The notes beneath the pieces are model-generated. The model worked only from the letters and a program-made list of their open reading frames with translations, was not told the origin of the DNA and ran no database searches. From Acholeplasmataceae bacterium (GTDB taxonomy: Bacteria > Bacillota_I > Bacilli_A > ML615J-28 > CAG-313): a stretch of 35,376 nt of DNA. Shown here piece after piece: positions 1-9,771 of this stretch. A program made the translations under genes and the position numbers. Every line of letters begins with the position of its first letter. Position 1 is the first letter of the stretch. The stretch lies in contig DUPC01000046.1 of the NCBI GenBank assembly GCA_012838545.1, forward strand, positions 1 through 35,376. The letters run 5' to 3'.

Positions 1-3000
1 AATCGCCAAGGATTTCGAATGCTTGAGGAATAATTGCTTCAACCAAACTCATCGAAACGAGTTCTCTTAAAGCATCGATTAAGGCATAGGCATAGTCGTC
101 ACGGACTAAATCCATGTAATCGAATTCTTTGGTTCCGTTGATTAAATCAAGGATGTCATCTAGGGTCTTAACGATGAAGTCTTCATCGGCAAGAACTTGG
201 GCCAATTCAACATAGAAGCGGCCGAGTTTTTCGCCGTCAGAAGCTAAATCGACATCACTTAAGTCCACACGATTCAAGTCCATATCCAACACATTTTCGG
301 CTACCCCGAGAATTTTTTCTTTATGCAATTCTAGATAGTTCAATCCAAATAAGGCATTAAAGATTGCGACAACTGGTTCAGTATTGGCGAAATCAATTGG
401 ATATCCATTGTAAATGTCGACTGCGCCGAATTCGTTGGCACTGTCAAGGATAAAGACTATTGTTCTTAAGTCTTCGATAAGTTCGTTTTCGGTGTATGTA
501 TTATCGAAGTCAAGAAGTTGAGCAAATTCGGTTCCTTCAACCATCGGAACAACAAAGTTGTCGATAGCAGGGAATGCTAAAACTTTAACGGTGCTTAAGC
601 GGGTTAAAGCTTCAAGGATGCGAGCCACGCTGTCAACGTTGGCGGAAGTTAAATAATCAAAGTAATCAAGTTCGCCGCCTGTAGCATCTTCGATTAGATT
701 TAAGACGTCAGTTACTTTTACAAGATCGTTGTTGGCAAATACGTCAAATACTACGGCAACAACTTCTGTTAATACGGCTAAGTCGTCTTTGAGAACGATT
801 CCGCTGGTATCTGCATCCATATCCAAGTACGACAAGGCAAATTCAAAGATTGCGCTTTCTTTACCGACTAGGATATTCAATTCTTTGACTAGATTGATGA
901 CGTTAATGACAATCGGTTTTAATGGCAATAAGTCAGTATCTTCGTATTCTAAGTATCCCACTATGTCGCCTTTGGCAGCTTCATGGAGAATGCTTACGAC
1001 GGTTCGCAAGTCTGCCATTAATTCCGCATTTGTTAGTGCACTGATGTCAACGATGTCTTGAATCATCGGATCAAGTTCATCAACAATCGGAGCGCCGAAT
1101 TTGTCATAAACGACTTTGACTAGTTCTTCTAAAGTTTTCGATAAAACAACTTGATCCAAAATTGCAAGTACCGAAGTAATGTTTTCGTTAGTAACGTAGT
1201 CAAGCGGACTTACGCTTCCTTCAGAAATAGCATCTACTTCTTCCATTAAAGTTTTATAGGTTTGGAAGCCGTTGTTTTGGAGAACGACGAATACCTCGTG
1301 GATAATCGCTTTAAGGATTTCCACTTCAGCAAGCCAGTCAACTGCTTCTTCAGCGAATTCATATTCGATTTCCGCAAACGACAATCCCAATTCAACGATT
1401 TGGTTGCCTTTGCCGCTTAAGAGGCTCATGTTTGCGATAACGTCGATGAGGTTCAATACTTCGTCTTCAAGGTCGAGCGAAATATCGTCAACGCGCAAGA
1501 AGTCGAGAACTTCTGCGTCAATGAACGGACGAAGCGCTTCGATTAACGCATTGAGATCGGCTATAACATTTTCCGCATTCGTATTCTTCAAATCGAGCAA
1601 GAAGTCAAATTCGTCTGGAATCATGGTCTTCGCATAAACAAAGACATCTGGAATAACAAGACGAAGGGTTGGCAAGTTGACAAGTTTTGTTAGAGCGTCA
1701 AGCGCGATATGACCGAATTCGTCTTTGCTGTAGAAGAAGTCAAATGGGATTTCTTCAAGTTTTTCGATGTCGCCGAAAGTCTTCAAGAAGAAGTCAGAAT
1801 CGGTTAGAATCTTCAATAAGTCTTGATATACGGCAACAAGTTGTTCGCCGTCTGCAACAAGATTCATTTCATCAACCGGAACATGAGTTAAATAAATTCC
1901 GAAGTTATCAGTTACAAAATCAAGAATGCCTTGAATATTGTCGTTGAGGATATTTAGGCTGGTTAGAGTTGTGAAGATGAATGGAATGATTTCGTGATCG
2001 TATGGGATTGCTTGATTGTAAACTGTCAAATCGTTGATTGTTCCGTCAAGGAAATCTCTTGCGATATCAAGATAGTTAGGGATAGTGTTTGCAACCTTGA
2101 TGATTTCAACGATTGCTAGGAGGTCTGCTTCAAGTTTGCTACCGGTGTATTCGGCAACCGATAGATATTGAGCATAATCGCCAAGGGATTCTTTGAGCAA
2201 TTGTTCATAAGCAGGGTGGAAAACAACTTTGACTAATTCAAGTTTGAAAAGGTATTCCAATGCTTCCGCAACCTTGCTTACAACATCGGTAGTAACATTA
2301 GCCAAATAGTCGCCAGCTTCAATGTAGTCTAGGACGGCTTGCAATGTCGATAATTCAGTGCCTGCCAAAGCATCGCCAAGGGCAAGGATTGCTTGCGCAA
2401 TGAGATCTGCTTCGCTAGACCAATTGATACCTGCGAAGTCTTCTTCAACCATTTCAATGCTGGCCATGCCTAGGACTTTAACCATAATCTTGGCAGGATT
2501 GAAGTTGAAGAGATTCAACTTGAACAATTCTTTAACGATATTAGCTACCGGTTCAAGGTTGGTAAGCGTTAATTCTTTGAATTCAGATTTGTAGAATTCA
2601 ACAAGTCCTAACGACAAGGCATCGCGACCGATCTTAACAATCGAACGCAAATCTTGTACCAATTGGGCAGCTGTTAAACCTTCGGTGATTTCAAGACGTT
2701 CATTTTGAACCGCAATCAAATCGCGATATTCTTCCGGAATCATATCAACAATCATTTGATGATAGATTTCAGGCAACAATTCAGCAAGCAAATGCGAATC
2801 AAGGAAGGTTTCGAGGAAGTTTAGACCGTGTTCGATTACAAAATCGCTGATAAAGTAATCGATATTGAAGACTTTTTCGCCGCTTTCGTTTTCAACCATT
2901 AGAGCGAATTCGGGGTCAGTCAATACAGGTCTTAACATTTCAATCGCATTCAACAAAACGTCTTTTTCGCCGGTAAAATCAACATCGTTAAGGTAACCTT

Positions 3001-5521
3001 CGGAAAGTTCCAAAACATCGAAGACCACTAGCAAAGCACGGATAACTCTTCCTTCGCGGCCTTTGAGGAAACGCGAAGATAATAGGCTATCGAGGATGCC
3101 TTTAATGGCGTCAACTTCGCTGAATTTGATGCGATCGATTAGTTCGCCTTCTTTACCGAAGTCGATAAGTTTCGAAATGTTTTCGATAATGGTAATTAAG
3201 TTTTCGATTTCTTCTTTTGCGGTTTCGGATGTAATATCATCGAATAAACCGGCATCGGCTAGTTCATCGCCTAAATCTCTGAGAATCGGCGTTACATATT
3301 CATCCAATGCTTGTGGAAGAATCGTTTTGATGAGTTCGGATTTAGCCGTAACTTCAAGGATTTCGATGGTGAATTCATAGAATTGGTCTTGATCCATCAA
3401 TTTGTTAAAATCGATGTTACCAAGGTCTTCTAGGTCAAATCCTTCGAGCGTATTGAATTTGGCTAAAATACCGATAAGTTCTTTAATGTTGTCCTTTTCA
3501 GCTGTCCAATCGACTTTGCTGAAGTCTAATTCGGAAACATCAAGGATTTCAAATTGTTTTAATGCAGCAGTCAATAATTCGGTTTCTTTGCCCTTAATCA
3601 AGTTGAGCGAGAAGAGCAATTCAACCGCTTGTTGCATTTTGTCGGTATCGCTTAATTTGATTTCACCGGTAAAGACACCCAATTGTTCCAAGATGCTGGC
3701 GAGCTGAATGAGAGAATCGAAATCCCCTAGCCATTGCTCGGGTGTCAAACCAACCAAATCAAGGATATCTTTGAATTCGCCTAAGCCCAAATCTTCAAGT
3801 TGTTTGTTGAGCGAGTCGTTAATTACCGGAACAATAATCTTCATGAAGAGGTCGGTAATACCTAATTTTTCGAGAATCGAAAGCAATAAGGCACGCTTCG
3901 CATCGTCTTGAAGCAATTGGATAAGGGTATCAAGATTTAAGTTATCAAAATCAAGTTCCAATGCTTTAAAGTCGTCATATACATCAACAATGGTTAAGAG
4001 GGTTTGTTGCCAATTAACTTCTGATGTATCGACTTTGCCAATGTCGCCGATTAAATCTTGAACGAAGTCAAGTTTTAAGGCAGCATTGATTGCAACCGGC
4101 ATTAACTCTTTGATGAAATCTGTCGAACCGATGTTTAAGACAATTTCGCGTAAGACGTCACTGTCAAGATCGAATGGATCGAATTCATCACTGGTAAAGT
4201 CGCCGAGTTTTAGTGCTGTTCTTACAGCACGGAAAATCTTTGGCAAATCGTTGGCCCAATCGACTGCAATCAATTTGTCAAGCGATTGATTGGATTTTTC
4301 CAATAAATCTTTGACTGTGTCGATGGTACCTGCATATTCGATTCCTACCGGAATGATTTCCGCAATCAATTTCGCATCATTCAAGTAATCGAAAATGACA
4401 TCCAAATCCGCATCAGACAATGACCAAATATCAAATGAGCCGGTTTCTGGATCGTATGCTTTTAAAGCTACGTTGGCCACATTGATATAAGTGATGAGTT
4501 CTTCGCGAAGGTAAATGGTTTGCGAAGATGTTTCAAACTTAGCCATTGCGTCGAAGAGATAGATATCGATGGATTGGCCGAAGAAGAATTTAGATGAATT
4601 GATAAAACGTTGTATTCCCGCTTTGTCGTATTCTTTGGCAAGTTCAAAGATAAAGTCGAGTGTCGATTCACTATCGGCTACCCAAACATGGCCATTTTCG
4701 GATATCTTGCCGTCGAGGTTCAAAGCTGATTCCAATACATCAACAGTACCAGGATCAACCGAATTAACAATCGAGAATATACCGGTAAACGGAACGCTTA
4801 ACAAAATAACGAAAAGCAATCCCTTCAATAGACCTACACCCGCGCCCCACAAGCGACGTTTGCAACCGGTTTTTACTTTACGAGGTTGTTTTGAAATGGT
4901 GATGACTACATCTCCGGTGTAGTCTTCTGCTTCCACGATGACAACACCTTCATCTTCAGAAGCAGTTTCAGAAACGGTTTCCGTAGGTTCTGGAGTCGTT
5001 TCTGTTTCGATAGTTTCTACTTGTTCGGTTAATTTAGCAGCGCGTTTTGCTTTTCCTCTCTTAACAAGAGAAATAATCCCACGGACTATGAAAGCAATGA
5101 AGCGGATTAGACCTGCCAAAATAAACGCAAACAAAGTACCTACAAGCAATCCAACTAACCGGACCACGCCTTCGAGAATGCTTGTAAAGAGGGCATAAGC
5201 TCTGGACCCTTCAACCAACAATTGTCCGCCAATTTCGATTCCGCGAACAATTTCTTCCACAATCTTTTTTAAGGATGTGGCATTGCTGGAGAGGTCAAAG
5301 CTTGATTGGAAGATGTTTGATACGAAACCAGGTAGTTTCATATCGAGTAAATTGGAGCCGTTGCCGAAGAAAGCCCATACTATTAGCAGTATGATGATTA
5401 AAACGGCGGTGAACTTGAGCTCTCGTTTGAGCCCAGCGATAAAGCCCCAAAGCGCAAACAATGCTATAATTGCAACCATGGCCAAGCTGAAATATAGCAT
5501 TATTGCATTAGCGTTTAACAT
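1..5521 (-). CDS. Giant CvpA-like membrane-anchored helical-repeat protein (3' end outside window)
   Basis: I read this frame through from the ATG at 5521 to base 2: there is no stop in at least 1840 codons, so the C-terminus lies beyond the left edge. The start has a strong Shine-Dalgarno (GAGGTG, 6 nt before ATG) and a promoter upstream. Residues 1-252 look like a CvpA-type membrane domain: helices at about 9-30, 37-52, 117-152 and 224-252, the last preceded by KRRLWGAGVGLLKG, typical of the final CvpA helix. An acidic Thr/Glu-rich insertion (about 160-205) separates helices 3 and 4. The remaining 1590 or more residues are acidic, Leu/Ile/Asp/Glu-rich and predicted helical. A hinge motif '[VI][DN]W..E' recurs, with Trp at about 422, 504, 597, 672, 1034 and 1396, alongside a second motif 'L..DLR.IV' at about 955, 1130, 1495 and 1680. 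No catalytic motif was recognised. The protein is probably exposed on the cell surface, but its function is unknown. It is paralogous to the 837-aa protein encoded upstream. Confidence 0.9.
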   Translation of the reverse strand, partial: MLNANAIMLYFSLAMVAIIALFALWGFIAGLKRELKFTAVLIIILLIVWAFFGNGSNLLDMKLPGFVSNIFQSSFDLSSNATSLKKIVEEIVRGIEIGGQLLVEGSRAYALFTSILEGVVRLVGLLVGTLFAFILAGLIRFIAFIVRGIISLVKRGKAKRAAKLTEQVETIETETTPEPTETVSETASEDEGVVIVEAEDYTGDVVITISKQPRKVKTGCKRRLWGAGVGLLKGLLFVILLSVPFTGIFSIVNSVDPGTVDVLESALNLDGKISENGHVWVADSESTLDFIFELAKEYDKAGIQRFINSSKFFFGQSIDIYLFDAMAKFETSSQTIYLREELITYINVANVALKAYDPETGSFDIWSLSDADLDVIFDYLNDAKLIAEIIPVGIEYAGTIDTVKDLLEKSNQSLDKLIAVDWANDLPKIFRAVRTALKLGDFTSDEFDPFDLDSDVLREIVLNIGSTDFIKELMPVAINAALKLDFVQDLIGDIGKVDTSEVNWQQTLLTIVDVYDDFKALELDFDNLNLDTLIQLLQDDAKRALLLSILEKLGITDLFMKIIVPVINDSLNKQLEDLGLGEFKDILDLVGLTPEQWLGDFDSLIQLASILEQLGVFTGEIKLSDTDKMQQAVELLFSLNLIKGKETELLTAALKQFEILDVSELDFSKVDWTAEKDNIKELIGILAKFNTLEGFDLEDLGNIDFNKLMDQDQFYEFTIEILEVTAKSELIKTILPQALDEYVTPILRDLGDELADAGLFDDITSETAKEEIENLITIIENISKLIDFGKEGELIDRIKFSEVDAIKGILDSLLSSRFLKGREGRVIRALLVVFDVLELSEGYLNDVDFTGEKDVLLNAIEMLRPVLTDPEFALMVENESGEKVFNIDYFISDFVIEHGLNFLETFLDSHLLAELLPEIYHQMIVDMIPEEYRDLIAVQNERLEITEGLTAAQLVQDLRSIVKIGRDALSLGLVEFYKSEFKELTLTNLEPVANIVKELFKLNLFNFNPAKIMVKVLGMASIEMVEEDFAGINWSSEADLIAQAILALGDALAGTELSTLQAVLDYIEAGDYLANVTTDVVSKVAEALEYLFKLELVKVVFHPAYEQLLKESLGDYAQYLSVAEYTGSKLEADLLAIVEIIKVANTIPNYLDIARDFLDGTINDLTVYNQAIPYDHEIIPFIFTTLTSLNILNDNIQGILDFVTDNFGIYLTHVPVDEMNLVADGEQLVAVYQDLLKILTDSDFFLKTFGDIEKLEEIPFDFFYSKDEFGHIALDALTKLVNLPTLRLVIPDVFVYAKTMIPDEFDFLLDLKNTNAENVIADLNALIEALRPFIDAEVLDFLRVDDISLDLEDEVLNLIDVIANMSLLSGKGNQIVELGLSFAEIEYEFAEEAVDWLAEVEILKAIIHEVFVVLQNNGFQTYKTLMEEVDAISEGSVSPLDYVTNENITSVLAILDQVVLSKTLEELVKVVYDKFGAPIVDELDPMIQDIVDISALTNAELMADLRTVVSILHEAAKGDIVGYLEYEDTDLLPLKPIVINVINLVKELNILVGKESAIFEFALSYLDMDADTSGIVLKDDLAVLTEVVAVVFDVFANNDLVKVTDVLNLIEDATGGELDYFDYLTSANVDSVARILEALTRLSTVKVLAFPAIDNFVVPMVEGTEFAQLLDFDNTYTENELIEDLRTIVFILDSANEFGAVDIYNGYPIDFANTEPVVAIFNALFGLNYLELHKEKILGVAENVLDMDLNRVDLSDVDLASDGEKLGRFYVELAQVLADEDFIVKTLDDILDLINGTKEFDYMDLVRDDYAYALIDALRELVSMSLVEAIIPQAFEILGD

Positions 5522-5554
5522 ATAATCACCTCATTTTCCTATGATTATGACCTT

Positions 5555-5583
5555 ATTTTATCAAAAGAACGAAAAAATTGCAA
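5555..5583 (-). promoter_or_regulatory. Sigma-A-type promoter of the giant gene
   Basis: On the minus strand a -35 box TTGCAA (5578-5583) and a -10 box TAAAAT (5555-5560) are separated by exactly 17 nt. The transcript would start about 25-30 nt before the ATG at 5521. The giant gene is therefore probably transcribed on its own and not only from its upstream paralogue, which ends in a terminator. Confidence 0.65.
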
Positions 5584-5720
5584 GCAATTATGCATGTATT
5601 TTTGAAAACGTTTGATTTATTTTTCGACTATTTATTTATTCAAGTTAACCGATGGCAAATAAACCTTTATCAAAAACACTGAAAAATAGGAAATATTCGT
5701 TTAATATTTTTGAAAAAAAC

Positions 5721-5756
5721 AAAAGAAAAAAGTCCTAAGTTTACACTTAGAACTTT
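5721..5756 (-). terminator. Rho-independent terminator after the 837-aa CvpA-like gene
   Basis: A 12-bp stem (5729-5740 with 5745-5756, one G-T wobble, 4-nt loop) on the minus strand is followed by a T-rich tract. It lies 22 nt after the stop codon of the 837-aa gene. The rest of the 5522-5778 gap is AT-rich, with only the giant gene's promoter and ribosome binding site recognised. Confidence 0.85.
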
Positions 5757-5778
5757 ATGCACGAGCTTATGTTTTTAT

Positions 5779-8292
5779 TCAAATCAAGGGATTCCAAGCC
5801 ACGAATACTTCTTTTGCCAAATAGGAATTTGTTTGAATATCCAACGCTATTACGGTAAAAGTACCCTTATCGTCTTCATTGAGCGCTTTAAAGAAATCAA
5901 CAAGCAATTGCCCTTCATAAGCATAAGTTTTGCCACTGGAAACTAGGCCTTCGGTAGTAATCGAGGAACCAGGCACTTGAGCATAATTTAAAATAGCAGG
6001 AAGGTAATAATCGATTGGCGTAGGACGTTCTTCGCCGACTTTTTCAAATTTTTGAATGGCTTCCCCGAGCGCAATTTTTTTATCCGGAGAGAATAAATCC
6101 GGGTCGCTATATGCTTCTTTCATTGCATTCGCGAAGTCAATCAAATCCCTCATGTCATCTGCATTCCCCGCCAAAATATCTTTATCGGTATAGTCAAAAA
6201 CAAGTTTTCCGTCAACTTTCGGATTGTGTTCTTGGAACATTTCTTCCAAACTTTTGTTAATCATTTTGCCGACCATTAAGGTGGTGATATCTCCTTTGGC
6301 AGCATTAATCATCAATTGTTCGATTGTCTCTCCCGTTAACAATTCGATTCCGTCTTCTAAAGCTTCGACTTGTTCTTTAATTTCCTTGATGGCTTCAAAT
6401 TCAACAACCCAATCAATTGCGTCAAAATCAATGCTTGACAAATCGAGGGAATCGTCAATCTCGTTAATTAAAGATTCCACAACGGTTCTTAAAGCCGGCT
6501 GTAATAAGGCACTGGCGTTAATTGCCTCAAACAATTCGCTGAGTTTATCTTTTCCTTCCTGGGTTTCGAGCGCATCATAAATCAATTCGAGACTGAAATC
6601 CTCAATCGAACCCAATCGCGTCAAAGCAATAAGCATACGTGCCAAATTGTTTGGTTCGGTATTCCAATCGATTTGCGAAAAGTCTTGGGATACGCCCCAT
6701 TCGTCAAAAGTTTCTTTCATATTTGTGAATTTGATTAACAGATTCAATAAATCCGCTTCTTTGCCTTGGACTTTCGTCAGTTCAAACGGTTTGGTAATCA
6801 GACGTCTAAGGGCATCTTCTTTGGTGAAATCAATTTGATCCGATTCTTCAAACAAACCCAATTCATAAGCAGCTCTGACGATGTTGGAAATGGTTTTAAA
6901 GTTTTTGCCCCAATCATCTTCAGACATATTTCTTAAATCGGCAAGTTCAATCAAAACGGTTACGTCGACTCCTTCTTCGGTGCCGAATTCCGTCAAAGCT
7001 TTGCTGAGTTCTTCGTAAAGGAAACTTGCGCCAAGTTGGGAAATAAGCTCTGATTTGGCAATGGCTTTACCGAGTTCTTCCATCGCATCGTCAAGCGCGG
7101 GGATTGTCAAACTCTTGGCCAGATCATCAAAGTCAAATTCGCCGACTTCCAACAAATTGGCTATTTTATTCAAGATTAAAGCTATGGCTTCGTTTTCTTT
7201 TTCCCAATCGATTTGTTTCAGAGCTTCGATATCGATATCGTTTTCGTCCAACAAATCGTTGGCATCAAGGTATTCGATAAGGGCGGGAGCGAACATCGGA
7301 AGAAAATCATGTTTGATTATCAAATCAAACAAGGCTTCTTTTTCGTTGATAATCAACTCCGAAATATCAATTTCACCGTCTTTACGGTATTGGTTTAAGA
7401 CATTTAATGTTGTTTTTACATCGTCAATCAAATAAACAAAATTGATGGTCCCCTGTTTGGTTTTAACGCGCGTTAGGTAGCCAAAATACAAAGCGTCAAG
7501 CGGTTTGTCTTTGCTGCCGAAACGATTCAAAATTCTCCTAATCGTAATTCGGTCGAATTGTTCCAAAACTTTAAAGGCATTTTCAAGTTGCTCTTTGTTT
7601 TGTTCGTTTTCATTGACTAACACTTCGCTTGTTTGGTTGACCAACGTGGTGTCGAAGCTGTCCATCATTTCTTCTTTCAAATCCATTAAAAGCGAAACCG
7701 AACCAAAGAGCGGCAAAGTAATAATCAAGAAGACCAGCACATATTGCAAGCCGCCGAGCCCCATTCCAATCAGACGGGACAAGATGTTTTTCTTTGGTTT
7801 CTCAACTCGACCGTCCGGTCCATAACTTGGACGCTCGAAGATTTTACGAATGATAAACAAAATGAAATTCAATAAAGGCGTTACGATAAACGTACATATC
7901 GCAACCCCTATATAGAAGACAATAAAGCGTGACACGCTGATGCCCAGCGAAAGTACCAATTGGTACATTTCGCTCGTTTGATCAAGCGAAACACCGTTAT
8001 TGAATTCTTTGGCAACATAATTGGATACGATATCAAGTACCGAATTGCCTAGTTCAATATTGATAAAACCCGGAAATTGCCAGGTCAAAACCATTTTGGC
8101 AAACAGGTCAATAAACAAAAGCAATGTAATCAGCGGTACTATTCTGGTCAAAAAACGAAATATTGACTTTTTCATCCCTCTGATAAAGCCAATCAATAAA
8201 GCGATTACAAAGGAACCAAGCACCGCCCAATTAAATATGGTAATCGACAATTCAACATTTTTGATTACTTCAGGTGTAATTGACATGCCCAT
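5779..8292 (-). CDS. CvpA-like membrane protein with long helical-repeat domain
   Basis: This 837-residue protein has the same architecture as the giant protein encoded next. Its four membrane helices lie at about 18-39, 46-71, 110-150 and 173-203, and the last follows a CvpA-like SRLIGMGLGGLQ segment. About 630 acidic helical residues follow. The hinge motif containing Trp recurs at residues 363 (IDWEKE), 461 (DDWGKN), 543 (IDWNTE) and 628 (IDWVVE), a period of about 82-98 residues. I chose the ATG at 8292 because AGAAGG lies 6 nt upstream; an in-frame TTG at 8319 has no good ribosome binding site, and a second ATG at 8286 is also possible. CvpA proteins are usually about 160-200 residues, so this C-terminal extension is unusual. 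No enzyme motif is visible. A role in the cell envelope or at the surface is inference. Confidence 0.88.
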   Translation of the reverse strand: MGMSITPEVIKNVELSITIFNWAVLGSFVIALLIGFIRGMKKSIFRFLTRIVPLITLLLFIDLFAKMVLTWQFPGFINIELGNSVLDIVSNYVAKEFNNGVSLDQTSEMYQLVLSLGISVSRFIVFYIGVAICTFIVTPLLNFILFIIRKIFERPSYGPDGRVEKPKKNILSRLIGMGLGGLQYVLVFLIITLPLFGSVSLLMDLKEEMMDSFDTTLVNQTSEVLVNENEQNKEQLENAFKVLEQFDRITIRRILNRFGSKDKPLDALYFGYLTRVKTKQGTINFVYLIDDVKTTLNVLNQYRKDGEIDISELIINEKEALFDLIIKHDFLPMFAPALIEYLDANDLLDENDIDIEALKQIDWEKENEAIALILNKIANLLEVGEFDFDDLAKSLTIPALDDAMEELGKAIAKSELISQLGASFLYEELSKALTEFGTEEGVDVTVLIELADLRNMSEDDWGKNFKTISNIVRAAYELGLFEESDQIDFTKEDALRRLITKPFELTKVQGKEADLLNLLIKFTNMKETFDEWGVSQDFSQIDWNTEPNNLARMLIALTRLGSIEDFSLELIYDALETQEGKDKLSELFEAINASALLQPALRTVVESLINEIDDSLDLSSIDFDAIDWVVEFEAIKEIKEQVEALEDGIELLTGETIEQLMINAAKGDITTLMVGKMINKSLEEMFQEHNPKVDGKLVFDYTDKDILAGNADDMRDLIDFANAMKEAYSDPDLFSPDKKIALGEAIQKFEKVGEERPTPIDYYLPAILNYAQVPGSSITTEGLVSSGKTYAYEGQLLVDFFKALNEDDKGTFTVIALDIQTNSYLAKEVFVAWNPLI

Positions 8293-8356
8293 CACTTCCC
8301 TTCTTTTAGGCAATCTCAAAAAAAATTTTTCCTTGTTTTCAATATTATTTTAACAA

Positions 8357-8382
8357 TAAAAAAAAGATTTTCATACGAAAAT
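8357..8382 (-). terminator. Probable terminator after murA
   Basis: On the minus strand a 6-bp stem (ATTTTC/GAAAAT with a GTAT loop) is followed by C and eight T residues, 19 nt after the murA stop. The short AT-rich stem makes it weak, so some read-through into the 837-aa gene is possible. Confidence 0.5.
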
Positions 8383-8400
8383 GCATTTTTTATTATCAAT

Positions 8401-9648
8401 TTAGATTTCGTCGATTAGGAAACCAATGGATTTTAGTTTAAGAATAGGGTTTTCATAACCCCTCAGCACGTTTTCCGCATTCTCCACAATCGTCGAGTTA
8501 TTTGCCATTCCTCCGGCCACAATAAGACCAAAAGTGCATCTTAAATCGTGCGCTTTTACTCGGGCGCCGATTAAATCGCTTTTATTTATTACGATTTTGT
8601 TTTGGGGTTCGTCAAGATAAATATTTCCTCCCAGTTTTTTAAGTTCGTTGATGTGGCTGATGCGTCCCGGAAAAACCGTATCTTCAATCACCGATTTCCC
8701 TTGGGCTCTTAAAAGCATGGCTGATAAAATCTGTTGAAGGTCGGTAGGGAAAAAAGGATAGGGACCAATTAAAACATTAAGCGGTTGAAGGTTTTCCGTA
8801 CTGACGATATTAATCGAATCGTTCATGATTTTCACTTTGGTTTTGGTGGAACGGATAACCGATATTACGGTTCTTAACAAACTTGCGTCAACCGGATAAA
8901 TGGTAAGGTTGCTGTTGGGAAGACTTGAGGCCAGAAGCATATAACTGCCCGCTTCCATTCGGTCAAAAATGACTTTGTGCATTGTGCCTTTTAACTTTTT
9001 AACTCCGGTAACGGTTATTACATGGTTATCGTTTTTTTCGATTTTCGCACCCATTTTATTCAACAACTCGATGATGTCAATTACTTCCGGTTCCAAGGAA
9101 GCATTTTCGATTACCGTAACCCCTTCCAGTCTGCAAGAGGCGAATAACGCATTGATAGTTCCGCCTACGGTTTCTTTGACGAAACGCAAGCGGTGTTTTT
9201 TTGTTCCGTTATACACAATATGCAAAAACTTTTCTTCTTCGGTTATTCTGTATCCCAAATCGTGAAAAGCTTTCAAATGAAAGTCGATTGGGCGTTTGCC
9301 TAAATTGCAGCCCCCGGGATATCCAATCAATACTTTTTTCTTTCGGGATAAAAGGGCACCCATTAAATAATAAGAAGCCCGAATATCTCCGACCACTTCG
9401 GTCAATACTTTGTGGTTCGGGTTGGGCGAACGGATTTGAACCGTATGGTTTTCCACCGTATATTCGCATCCGATACTTTTTAAAATAGCGAGCATTTTAT
9501 ATATATCGTCGATTAAAGGTACGTTTTCGAGGGTAAGCCACTCTTTGGTTAGCAGGCTGGCGCAGAGCGCAGGCAAAGAGGCGTTTTTCGAACCGCTGAT
9601 TGCTAATTCCCCATGCACTCCGGTTGTTTTGGATACTTTTACGATCAT
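8401..9648 (-). CDS. murA: UDP-N-acetylglucosamine 1-carboxyvinyltransferase (MurA)
   Basis: MurA catalyses the first committed step of peptidoglycan synthesis, moving enolpyruvate from PEP to UDP-GlcNAc in the cytoplasm. The 415-residue product has the family's normal length. It carries the N-terminal SGSKNASLPAL motif with the conserved Lys-Asn, and the flexible-loop catalytic Cys at residue 114 in GGCNLGKRPID. The Cys is the residue alkylated by fosfomycin in sensitive enzymes. I chose the ATG at 9648 because AAGGGGG lies 8 nt upstream; an in-frame ATG at 9678 would add ten residues not typical of MurA. The gene is divergent from malic enzyme and upstream of the CvpA-like genes. Its presence suggests that the organism makes peptidoglycan. 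The family contains two paralogues in many Firmicutes (MurA/MurZ), and I cannot say which this is. Confidence 0.93.
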   Translation of the reverse strand: MIVKVSKTTGVHGELAISGSKNASLPALCASLLTKEWLTLENVPLIDDIYKMLAILKSIGCEYTVENHTVQIRSPNPNHKVLTEVVGDIRASYYLMGALLSRKKKVLIGYPGGCNLGKRPIDFHLKAFHDLGYRITEEEKFLHIVYNGTKKHRLRFVKETVGGTINALFASCRLEGVTVIENASLEPEVIDIIELLNKMGAKIEKNDNHVITVTGVKKLKGTMHKVIFDRMEAGSYMLLASSLPNSNLTIYPVDASLLRTVISVIRSTKTKVKIMNDSINIVSTENLQPLNVLIGPYPFFPTDLQQILSAMLLRAQGKSVIEDTVFPGRISHINELKKLGGNIYLDEPQNKIVINKSDLIGARVKAHDLRCTFGLIVAGGMANNSTIVENAENVLRGYENPILKLKSIGFLIDEI

Positions 9649-9740
9649 AATATCTACCCCCTTAATCTTATTAAACATTTTTTTAACTTATGAGCGATAC
9701 TTGATTTTTATGTTTTAATTACCTATTTTTTTCGATATTA

Positions 9741-9749
9741 TGGTATGAT
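9741..9749 (+). promoter_or_regulatory. Extended -10 promoter of the malic enzyme operon
   Basis: TGGTATGAT is an extended -10 (TGn plus TATGAT) 22 nt before the ATG at 9772. No good -35 lies at the expected distance, which extended -10 promoters tolerate. Confidence 0.5.
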
Positions 9750-9771
9750 ATTATCGAAAAGAGGTTACTTT

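Noticed and set aside
729-5525. Many short plus-strand open frames
   Set aside because: They lie opposite the giant minus-strand frame, have low-complexity Ser/Lys-rich translations and lack ribosome binding sites. They result from the regular composition of the giant gene.
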